This document shows, in pieces, positions 57,135 to 64,000 of a DNA stretch of 64,000 nucleotides. Source of the stretch: Actinomycetota bacterium. GTDB taxonomy: Bacteria; Actinomycetota; Actinomycetes; S36-B12; UBA5976. Position 1 is the first letter of the stretch. The number at the start of each line of letters is the position of its first letter. Made by a program: the position numbers and the translations under genes. The DNA lies in contig WLPX01000002.1 in assembly GCA_009698575.1 (NCBI GenBank), forward strand, positions 45,434-109,433, read 5' to 3'. The notes under the pieces are model-generated. The model was not told where the DNA came from. It ran no database searches and saw only the letters and a list, made by a program, of their open reading frames with translations.

Positions 57135-58034
57135 TTAAACCGTGGACTTTTTTGCCAAGCGGACGCGAAGTCTTTGGACCACCGAAATACAGATGATTAC
57201 GACACTGGCAGCCAGCAAAGTGGCACCGGTTACTACCTCTCCCAGCAGTATGGCTGACCACAGCAGGGTCAAAAGTGGCTGAAGCAACTGCACTTGGGAA
57301 CCTTTGGCCACCCCAAGTTCTGCCAACCCTCGATACCAAGCAAAAAATCCAAAATACATTGAGCCAAATGCCGTGAACAAAAAAGCCAGGAGCGAAACCG
57401 GAGTTATGGTGTGACTTGCGGCGCCCAACCAAAGTGAGATCACAAAGTAAGGCAACGTAACTGGCAAGGACAGCACCACGCACCAAGAAACCACCTGCCA
57501 GCCAGGCATTAATTTAGTGAGAATCGCGCCCTCGGCATAACCAATTGCAGCAGCTATCACTGCTCCCAAAAGATAAAGATTTGAAATTAAAGTGCCACCC
57601 TCTTGGCCACCTCGAAGTAATGCATAAACAACTAATGTCAGCGTGCCGATTGCTGCTGCAACCCAGAAAGTTTTTGGTACCTGCTCGTGTAATCGAAATA
57701 CTGCTAAGACCGCAGTCGCCATTGGCAGACCAGCAGTGATAACTGCAGCGTGTGCACTAGTAGTTTCCTGCAGCGCAAGTGTTGTCAGGATGGGCCAACC
57801 TACAACAATGCCACTGGCTGTAACGAGTAACGGCAAGATCAAGCTGCGATCTGGAAACGCAACTTTGGAATATCGCAAGAACACCAAAGCCAGTAGCCCT
57901 GCCAATGCTGCTCGACCAAATGTTAAGGTCCATGGCGAAAAGCCCGGAAGCGCTAACTTGACCATGGGAAGCGTAAATGAGAAAACTAGTACGCCAATAA
58001 ACGCGTACCCAAGCCCGCGATAGTTGATCGACAC
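57135..58034 (-). CDS. EamA/DMT-family transporter
   Basis: Drug/metabolite transporter (299 residues) with about ten helices in two EamA repeats, the RhaT/YdcZ type. Substrate unknown; many export amino acids or small metabolites. Divergent from azlC with 34 bp between starts. GTG start with TAGTCT seven bases upstream. Confidence 0.85.
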   Translation of the reverse strand: MSINYRGLGYAFIGVLVFSFTLPMVKLALPGFSPWTLTFGRAALAGLLALVFLRYSKVAFPDRSLILPLLVTASGIVVGWPILTTLALQETTSAHAAVITAGLPMATAVLAVFRLHEQVPKTFWVAAAIGTLTLVVYALLRGGQEGGTLISNLYLLGAVIAAAIGYAEGAILTKLMPGWQVVSWCVVLSLPVTLPYFVISLWLGAASHTITPVSLLAFLFTAFGSMYFGFFAWYRGLAELGVAKGSQVQLLQPLLTLLWSAILLGEVVTGATLLAASVVIICISVVQRLRVRLAKKSTV

Positions 58035-58041
58035 GCTCTCC

Positions 58042-58047
58042 AGACTA
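58042..58047 (-). promoter_or_regulatory. -10 element TAGTCT, promoter of the EamA gene
   Basis: TAGTCT ends 7 bases before the GTG. GGAGAG in the gap resembles a Shine-Dalgarno but is too close to the start. Confidence 0.4.
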
Positions 58048-58068
58048 GTGCGATAGGTTTAACACACT

Positions 58069-58773
58069 ATGAACGAAGCCGCCCATGACTGGATACCTGC
58101 GCGCAATGAGATAGTTCGAAATGCAGCCAGCATCGGTATTGCCGTTGCAATGTACGGGGTCTCATTCGGTGCACTCGGTACCACTACCGGATTAACAATT
58201 CCGCAAACTATGGCGCTTTCGCTTTTAATGTTTACCGGTGCCAGCCAATTCACTTTGGTTAGCACTTTGGCATCCGGCGGTACGGCTTTAACCGCAGTAG
58301 TTGCTTCTTGGTTGATGGGCACCCGAAACGCTGCCTATTCGATGCGAATGACTCCAATTCTTAAAGCAAAAGGGCCTGGCCGATTGGTCGCAGTTCAATT
58401 GACCATCGATGAATCAACTGCCATGGGATTGGCCCAAGATGAAGCGGCGTTTGAAGGCCGAGCATCGCGATTAGCTTTTTGGGCAACTGGCTTATCGGTG
58501 TACCTACTTTGGAATTTAGCTACTTTCATCGGTGCCATAAGTGTTTCCAGCATTGGTGATCCAAAGTCCTTTGGCTTAGACGCCGCGATTGCTGCTGGAT
58601 TGTTTGCACTTGTTTGGCCGCAGATTAAATCCCGAATTGATCTTTCGGTTGCGCTGGGTGGCGCATTAATTGCGCTGGCCTTGACACCGTTTGTTTCGCC
58701 GGGCGTCCCAGTACTGGCGGCGGCCATAGTTTCGATAATTGTTGGCTGGGTCACCGGAAAGCAGCTGTCGTAA
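58069..58773 (+). CDS. azlC: AzlC-family branched-chain amino acid exporter, large subunit
   Basis: Membrane protein (234 residues) of the AzlC/BrnF/YgaZ family, which with AzlD exports valine, leucine, isoleucine and methionine. YGVSFGALGTTTGLTIPQTMALSLLMFTGASQF and GTRNAAYSMRM are family motifs. It overlaps azlD by one base (TAATG). Together with the liv importer 20 kb away it suggests active control of branched-chain amino-acid balance. Confidence 0.92.
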   Translation: MNEAAHDWIPARNEIVRNAASIGIAVAMYGVSFGALGTTTGLTIPQTMALSLLMFTGASQFTLVSTLASGGTALTAVVASWLMGTRNAAYSMRMTPILKAKGPGRLVAVQLTIDESTAMGLAQDEAAFEGRASRLAFWATGLSVYLLWNLATFIGAISVSSIGDPKSFGLDAAIAAGLFALVWPQIKSRIDLSVALGGALIALALTPFVSPGVPVLAAAIVSIIVGWVTGKQLS

Positions 58774-59081
58774 TGTGGTTTGCAGTATTAGCCGGAGCAA
58801 TTGGGTGTTACGCGTTGAAATATGTTGGTAGCGCGATACCAGAGCATTACCTCGAACAACCAATTGTGAAGCGGATCGTAATGCTGTTGCCTATTGCGCT
58901 ACTTAGTGCGCTGGTAGCCGTGCAAACTTTTGCAAATAGTCAGGCCCTTGTTGTCGATGCTCGGGTTCCTGCACTTGTGGCTGCCACAGTTGCACTGCGG
59001 TTCAAGGCACCATTTATCTTGGTTGTCTTAACTGCCGCAATTTGTGCCGCGGCCTTGCGATACTTTGGTTTAGCTGTCTAG
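58773..59081 (+). CDS. azlD: AzlD-family branched-chain amino acid exporter, small subunit
   Basis: Small membrane partner (102 residues) of AzlC with about four helices. It follows azlC with a one-base overlap and ends inside the convergent dapB gene (12-bp overlap of the two 3' ends). Confidence 0.88.
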   Translation: MWFAVLAGAIGCYALKYVGSAIPEHYLEQPIVKRIVMLLPIALLSALVAVQTFANSQALVVDARVPALVAATVALRFKAPFILVVLTAAICAAALRYFGLAV

Positions 59082-59813
59082 TCCGAGCAAACTTTCAAGA
59101 CCAAAAGTCAGGCCTTTAAAGTCACTAACTCTGCGAATAGCAAGTAGCACACCTGGCATAAATGATTCCCGATCATAGGAATCATGGCGAATCGTTAATG
59201 ACTCCCCTGGGCCGCCAAATACCACTTCTTGATGAGCTACTGCGCCTTGCAAGCGAATGCTGTGAATCGGGATTCCCGAAACATTTGCACCTCGAGCACC
59301 TGCAACTAAATCCTTAGTGGCATCTGGCATTGCCGGCATACCTTCGCGCGCTTTTGAAATGAGCTCTGCAGTTCGAATTGCAGTGCCGCTCGGAGCATCT
59401 ACTTTGCGTGGATGGTGCATCTCGACAATTTCAACACTGTCAAAATATGGGCCGGCAGTTTCTGCAAATTTCATCATCAAGACTGCAGCCAAGGCAAAGT
59501 TTGGTGCGATTACAACATTCGCACTACTAGCTGCGAATTGCTTCGAAACAACTGCAAGTCTCTTTTCATCGAAACCTGTGGTGCCTACGACTGCATGAAT
59601 GTTATTGGTTGCTAAAAATTCCAAATTCTTGGCTACCGAATCTGGAGTTGTGAAATCTACGACAACTTGGGCTTTGTTAGTAATTAACTGAGCTAAGTCA
59701 TCGCCCATGTCTAACGCTGCTACTAATTCGCAATCTGTGGCAGCAGATACTGCTTCACAAACGGTGGTGCCCATGCGACCTTTTGCACCTAGAACGCCAA
59801 CTCGAATTGTCAT
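59070..59813 (-). CDS. dapB: 4-hydroxy-tetrahydrodipicolinate reductase
   Basis: Lysine/diaminopimelate enzyme (247 residues) using NAD(P)H. GVLGAKGRMG (6-15) is the dinucleotide motif; EMHHPRKVDAPSGTA holds the catalytic His and Lys region. It lies 3 bp after the M16 peptidase, the usual actinobacterial order pnp-pepR-dapB. It converges with azlD with overlapping ends. Confidence 0.95.
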   Translation of the reverse strand: MTIRVGVLGAKGRMGTTVCEAVSAATDCELVAALDMGDDLAQLITNKAQVVVDFTTPDSVAKNLEFLATNNIHAVVGTTGFDEKRLAVVSKQFAASSANVVIAPNFALAAVLMMKFAETAGPYFDSVEIVEMHHPRKVDAPSGTAIRTAELISKAREGMPAMPDATKDLVAGARGANVSGIPIHSIRLQGAVAHQEVVFGGPGESLTIRHDSYDRESFMPGVLLAIRRVSDFKGLTFGLESLLGLDS

Positions 59814-59816
59814 CAG

Positions 59817-61145
59817 TTACTCCGGTCCAACTACAGCGGTAAGACGCTCCTGCGACCACAAGTGATGCGCAAGGGCATGTACTTCCTCTAGCGTAACGGC
59901 AGATATCCGATCTAAGGTCTCGGAAACCGATGGTACATAGCCATTATTCATTTCCCCGCGAGCAATTCGGCTCATCCGTGATGAAGTGTCCTCAAGCCCA
60001 AGAACCATGCCGCCGCTAACTTGACCTTTAGCCTTGGCCAATTCGCCAGCTGTTATCCCATTTAACGAGACATCGTCAAGTACATCAGAAATAACTTCGC
60101 GCACTTGCGCTAAATTCTTTGGGCTACAACCTGCGTAAACCCCCGCCATGCCAGCATCTTGGAACTGTTGTCCAAAAGAGTAAACCGTATAAACCAAACC
60201 ACGCTTTTCGCGCACTTCCTGGAATAGTCGACTCGACATGCCACCACCAAGGGCGGCATTAAATACGGACTGGATGTATCGACGTTCATCATTTCGATCT
60301 AATCCTGGTACGCCAATAACTAAATTTGCTTGCTCTGTAGTTTTGTCATGTTTAACGAAACCTCCAGCTTGGTTTACTTTAGTTTTACTCTTTACTGGAA
60401 CGTAAGGTGCTTCGGTTCCTGCTAATTCAAAACCACCTTGATTGAAAGCTTTGCGCACAAGTTTCACAACAGTTGCATGATCAATGTTTCCTGCCACTGA
60501 CACAACTAATCGATCTGGTGTGTAGTACTTGCGATAAAAACCATGAATTGAGCGGCGCGACAAATTAGAAATATTTTCTACCGTGCCAAGAATTGAGCGT
60601 CCTAGAGGCGCATCGCCATAAAGTGCGCGCGAGAACTGTTCGTGAACTAGATCAGCTGGATCATCATCACGCATCGCGATTTCTTCCAAAACCACCTGTC
60701 GCTCTTGGTCAACGTCAACTGATGTGATTGTGGCCGAAGTGATCATGTCGACTAATACTTCAATTGCTTGGGGCACCGAGGTATCTAAAACTCGGGTATA
60801 GAAACAGGTAACTTCTTTCGAAGTAAACGCATTCATCTCGCCACCAACAGCATCGATTGAAGATGAGATGTCTAAAGCGCTTCGAGTCTTGGTGCCTTTG
60901 AAAAGTAGGTGCTCTAGGTAATGTGCTGACCCTGTCTGTGATGCGACTTCATCACGCGAACCAACATTAACCCAAATCCCAATTGCAGCTGAGCGTACCG
61001 ACGGCATTTGTTCGGTGATGATTCGTAAGCCGCCGGGTAAGACTGTTCGTTTTACTAGTCCACCTTGTTCGGCAGTTAATAACGTGCGAGTGGTCCCTGG
61101 GCGTTGTTCATGCCCAAGGACCACTGCGGAATTTCGTGATGTCAC
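59817..61145 (-). CDS. M16-family zinc metallopeptidase
   Basis: Processing-type zinc peptidase (442 residues) of the mitochondrial processing peptidase/PepR family. The inverted zinc motif is His75-x2-Glu78-His79 (HYLEH), with the third ligand in the EEIAMRDDD region. GTG start 3 bp after pnp. The substrate is unknown; context (between pnp and dapB) is conserved in Actinobacteria and Firmicutes. Confidence 0.93.
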   Translation of the reverse strand: MTSRNSAVVLGHEQRPGTTRTLLTAEQGGLVKRTVLPGGLRIITEQMPSVRSAAIGIWVNVGSRDEVASQTGSAHYLEHLLFKGTKTRSALDISSSIDAVGGEMNAFTSKEVTCFYTRVLDTSVPQAIEVLVDMITSATITSVDVDQERQVVLEEIAMRDDDPADLVHEQFSRALYGDAPLGRSILGTVENISNLSRRSIHGFYRKYYTPDRLVVSVAGNIDHATVVKLVRKAFNQGGFELAGTEAPYVPVKSKTKVNQAGGFVKHDKTTEQANLVIGVPGLDRNDERRYIQSVFNAALGGGMSSRLFQEVREKRGLVYTVYSFGQQFQDAGMAGVYAGCSPKNLAQVREVISDVLDDVSLNGITAGELAKAKGQVSGGMVLGLEDTSSRMSRIARGEMNNGYVPSVSETLDRISAVTLEEVHALAHHLWSQERLTAVVGPE

Positions 61146-61148
61146 GTT

Positions 61149-63353
61149 TTAGTCTTCGTCGGCAGCGTCTTCTGCGCCTTCAACAACTGGGATTAAAGAA
61201 AGCTTGCCACGTGGATCGATTTCTGCGATCTCAACGTGAACCTTGTCGCCAACCTTAAGGACATCTTCTACGTTCTCTACGCGCTTGCCGCCCGAAAGCT
61301 TGCGTAGCTGACTGATGTGAAGTAATCCGTCCTTGCCTGGAGAAAGTGAAACGAAAGCACCGAAATTAGTTGTCTTAACAACTGTTCCCATGTAGCGCTC
61401 GCCTACTTCTGGCATGGTCGGGTTAGCAATGGCGTTAACTTGTGTGCGAGCCGCTTCTGCAGCTTCACCGTTAGTTGCGCCAATGTAGACAGTGCCATCG
61501 TCACCTATCGAGATGTCAGCACCAGTCTCTTCTTGAATCTGGTTAATGATCTTGCCCTTAGGGCCGATAACTTCACCGATCTTGTCGATTGGAATCATTA
61601 CCGTGATGATGCGAGGTGCAAAAGGTGACATCTCATCAGGTACATCAATTGCTTCTAGCATGACGTCCAGAATTGCAAGACGAGCTTCGCGAGCCTGTGT
61701 TAGCGCACCAGCCAATACTGAAGCCGGAATACCGTCAAGCTTGGTATCTAGTTGCAGCGCTGTAATGAAATCCTTAGTACCTGCAACCTTGAAGTCCATG
61801 TCGCCAAATGCATCTTCAGCGCCAAGGATGTCTGTTAGAGCTACGTACTCAGTTTTGCCATCTATTTCATCGGAGATCAAACCCATTGCAATACCGGCAA
61901 CTGGAGCCAATAACGGCACACCAGCATTAAGTAGTGAAAGTGTTGAAGCACAAACTGAACCCATTGATGTCGAGCCGTTAGAACCAAGAGCTTCTGAAAC
62001 CTGACGGATTGCATAAGGGAAGTCCTGCTTTGTTGGCAGAACTGGAACCAAAGCACGCTCAGCCAACGCGCCATGACCAATTTCGCGACGCTTCGGGCTA
62101 CCTACACGACCAGTCTCACCAGTTGAGTAAGGCGGGAAGTTGTAGTTGTGCATGTAGTGCTTACGAGTAACTGGCGACAAAGTATCTAGCTGCTGTTCCA
62201 TTTTCATCATGTTCAAGGTTGTTACGCCAAGAATCTGAGTCTCGCCACGTTCGAACAATGCCGAACCGTGAACGCGAGGAATTACATCTACTTCAGCACT
62301 CAAGGAACGGATGTCGCGAAGGCCACGGCCATCAATACGAATCTTGTCCTTGATAACGCGCTTGCGAACTAGTTTCTTGGTTAGTGAGCGAAGTGCTGCA
62401 CTAACTTCCTTCTCGCGACCTGCAAAGTTGCCAGCTACCTTTTCGATTGTCAGTTCTTTAACACGGTCTAATTCAGTTTCACGCTCTTGCTTGCCAGCGA
62501 TAGTTAATGCCTTGGCTAGATCATCAGAAACTGCAGCTTCAACGGCTGCGAAGACATCAGCTTCGTAATCCAAGAAGACTGGGAATTCTGCTGTTTCTTT
62601 AGCTGCAACATCAGCAAGTGCTGACTGAGCACGACACAATTCAGCGATGAATGGCTTTGCAGCTTCAAGGCCTTCTGAAACAACTTCTTCAGATGGAGCC
62701 TTAGCGCCACCCTTGATTAACGAAATTGTATTTTCGGTAGCTTCTGCTTCAACCATCATGATTGCTACATCGTCGCCAACAACGCGACCGGCAACAACCA
62801 TGTCAAAGACTGCTTCTTCAAGTTCGCTGTGCGTTGGGAAAGCAACCCATTGACCCTTGATAAGTGCAACGCGCACTCCACCAATTGGTCCAGAGAATGG
62901 CAGTCCTGCTAGCTGAGTTGACATAGATGCTGCATTGATTGCGATTACGTCATAAAGCACGTCAGGATTAAGTGCCATAACAGTTACGACAACCTGAACT
63001 TCGTTGCGAAGTCCCTTAACGAAAGATGGACGTAATGGGCGGTCAATTAGTCGACAAGTAAGGATTGCATCCTCAGTTGGGCGACCTTCACGACGGAAAA
63101 ATGATCCAGGAATTCGACCAGCGGCATACATGCGTTCTTCGACATCCACGGTTAGTGGGAAGAAATCAAATTGATCCTTTGGTGATTTTCCTGCGGTAGT
63201 TGCTGATAGCAACATGGTTTCGTCATCTAAATAGACAACTGCAGTTCCGTTTGCTTGGCGTGCCAGGCGTCCGGTTTCGAACTTTAATGTGCGCTTTCCG
63301 AATGACCCGTTGTCAATCACAGCTACGCTGGTCTGTACTTCGTTACCCTCCAT
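61149..63353 (-). CDS. pnp: Polyribonucleotide nucleotidyltransferase (PNPase)
   Basis: 3'-5' phosphorolytic exoribonuclease (734 residues), in Actinobacteria also tied to guanosine pentaphosphate metabolism. Two RNase PH domains (about 15-150 and 340-550), a KH domain ([23 protein letters not shown], near 595-620) and a C-terminal S1 domain (near 650-720) are visible. ATG preceded by AGAGGGAGG. A leader of 252 bp separates it from rpsO, as in the classic rpsO-pnp arrangement. Confidence 0.96.
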   Translation of the reverse strand: MEGNEVQTSVAVIDNGSFGKRTLKFETGRLARQANGTAVVYLDDETMLLSATTAGKSPKDQFDFFPLTVDVEERMYAAGRIPGSFFRREGRPTEDAILTCRLIDRPLRPSFVKGLRNEVQVVVTVMALNPDVLYDVIAINAASMSTQLAGLPFSGPIGGVRVALIKGQWVAFPTHSELEEAVFDMVVAGRVVGDDVAIMMVEAEATENTISLIKGGAKAPSEEVVSEGLEAAKPFIAELCRAQSALADVAAKETAEFPVFLDYEADVFAAVEAAVSDDLAKALTIAGKQERETELDRVKELTIEKVAGNFAGREKEVSAALRSLTKKLVRKRVIKDKIRIDGRGLRDIRSLSAEVDVIPRVHGSALFERGETQILGVTTLNMMKMEQQLDTLSPVTRKHYMHNYNFPPYSTGETGRVGSPKRREIGHGALAERALVPVLPTKQDFPYAIRQVSEALGSNGSTSMGSVCASTLSLLNAGVPLLAPVAGIAMGLISDEIDGKTEYVALTDILGAEDAFGDMDFKVAGTKDFITALQLDTKLDGIPASVLAGALTQAREARLAILDVMLEAIDVPDEMSPFAPRIITVMIPIDKIGEVIGPKGKIINQIQEETGADISIGDDGTVYIGATNGEAAEAARTQVNAIANPTMPEVGERYMGTVVKTTNFGAFVSLSPGKDGLLHISQLRKLSGGKRVENVEDVLKVGDKVHVEIAEIDPRGKLSLIPVVEGAEDAADED

Positions 63354-63605
63354 GGGTAACCTCCCTCTTCATAAAGGGATAACACTGCACTTCGCGCGAG
63401 TGAATTGCATTCAAGTCACATGTCGATCTTCGATCGAGAAGCGCGGCTACTTGAGCCGAACTTCACTACCGAGGACCGACCAAACAGTTTGAAGGTGCGT
63501 GCTATCCGCGGTTATCGCCAATTGGCGAGTCTTACTTTTGTGCTTGCTTTGCCAAATTCATACTTGCAACTGACAAAGCTCACTTCCTAAGAAGCGCACG
63601 AAAAA
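63354..63605 (-). promoter_or_regulatory. rpsO-pnp intergenic region with a 14-bp palindrome
   Basis: 252 bp without a gene. It contains a perfect 14-bp palindrome TCGCCAATTGGCGA at 63515-63528 and a strong Shine-Dalgarno before pnp. In other bacteria this interval holds the rpsO terminator and RNase processing sites for pnp autoregulation; I see no U-rich intrinsic terminator. Confidence 0.5.
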
Positions 63606-63875
63606 TTATCTGCGGATACCGAGCTTTTCGATGATCGCGCGGTATCGATTGATGTCTGTCTTGGTTAGGTAATCAAGTAGTCGACGACGCTGACCAACAA
63701 GCAGCAGCAAGCCACGACGGCTATGGTGATCGTGCTTGTGAGTCTTTAGGTGACCAGTTAGGTCGTTGATTCGCTGAGTCATCAGCGCGATTTGTACTTC
63801 TGGGCTTCCGGTATCGCCAGGCTTAGTGCCGTGTTCTGCGATGATGGCCTGCTTTACTGCAGATTCCAATGGCAT
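63606..63875 (-). CDS. rpsO: 30S ribosomal protein S15
   Basis: Small ribosomal protein (89 residues) binding 16S rRNA; typical length and the full family sequence ([48 protein letters not shown]). Good GAGAGGA Shine-Dalgarno. Starts a probable rpsO-pnp transcript. Confidence 0.98.
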   Translation of the reverse strand: MPLESAVKQAIIAEHGTKPGDTGSPEVQIALMTQRINDLTGHLKTHKHDHHSRRGLLLLVGQRRRLLDYLTKTDINRYRAIIEKLGIRR

Positions 63876-63900
63876 ATATTTATTCCTCTCGGGCGCGAAC

Positions 63901-63972
63901 AGATCCGAAGATCTTTAGATGTGACACGAGATGTGGGGCGCCCGCCCCTCATTCGTCTGTGTTGTAAGGCTA
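63901..63972 (-). promoter_or_regulatory. rpsO leader with UUCG hairpin and possible -10
   Basis: On the minus strand AGATC-TTCG-GATCT (63914-63901) forms a 5-bp stem with a cUUCGg tetraloop 26 bp before the rpsO ATG; a second short GC stem (GGGGC/GCCCC, 63935-63948) lies further upstream. TAGCCT at 63972-63967 is a possible -10. The leader may serve S15 autoregulation. Confidence 0.4.
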
Positions 63973-64000
63973 ACAGTTAGAGGTGGGTACCGCGAAATCG

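Noticed and set aside
63405..63590. Small plus-strand frame in the rpsO-pnp gap
   Set aside because: No ribosome-binding site or recognisable domain; the region is better explained as a leader/intergenic segment.

Overview
This 64 kb window looks like the conserved chromosomal backbone of a genome-streamlined, low-to-mid GC actinobacterium. Actinobacterial markers are present: RbpA, WhiA with the actinobacterial YvcK/RapZ/UvrC block, ClgR, a suf operon headed by SufR and carrying a Rieske protein, and a ParA-ScpA-ScpB block. By eye the G+C is in the mid-40s percent, genes are packed with overlapping stops and starts, and no mobile elements, tRNAs, rRNAs or CRISPR arrays are visible. This fits freshwater acI-type (Nanopelagicales-like) Actinobacteria, but that placement is an inference; only the phylum is well supported.

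Layout. 1-3.2 kb: a truncated ABC exporter and an ABC-F ATPase. 3.3-9.7 kb: the complete Fe-S assembly operon sufR-B-D-Rieske-C-S-U-T. 9.7-13.7 kb: heme A/O synthesis (ctaA, ctaB) and transketolase. 13.7-17.3 kb: gap-pgk-tpiA-secG-rbpA, linking glycolysis, secretion and transcription. 17.3-24.9 kb: uvrA-uvrC-rapZ-yvcK-whiA. 24.9-33.1 kb: terC, uvrB, coaE, rpsA and polA. 33.1-38.8 kb: a PaaI-like thioesterase and a complete branched-chain amino-acid ABC transporter (livK-H-M-G-F). 38.9-47.4 kb: der, cmk, tyrA, aroH, rluB, scpB, scpA, parA, xerD and clgR, covering GTPase-assisted ribosome assembly, tyrosine synthesis and chromosome organisation. 47.5-55.4 kb: pncC/cinA, pgsA, rimO, ftsK, rnj and dapA. 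55.4-59.8 kb: thyX, an FTR1-type iron permease, an EamA exporter, azlCD and dapB. 59.8-64 kb: an M16 peptidase, pnp and rpsO.

The gene set is housekeeping: nucleotide excision repair (UvrA, UvrB, UvrC plus PolA), RNA processing and decay (RNase J, PNPase), lysine precursor synthesis (DapA, DapB), Fe-S biogenesis, and central glycolysis. Gene order follows other Actinobacteria, with a notable gap: tal, zwf, opcA and pgl are not beside tkt.

I found no undescribed multi-gene system. The strongest non-obvious signal is regulatory. At least sixteen genes have a TANNNT -10 hexamer ending 6 or 7 bases before the start codon with no Shine-Dalgarno, the signature of leaderless transcription. In some cases the -10 hexamer contains the stop codon of the preceding gene. 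Other leads are a dyad upstream of the iron permease, an ambiguous leaderless/SD double start in clgR, a LexA-like box before uvrB, and stem-loops in the rpsO, rpsA and livK leaders.
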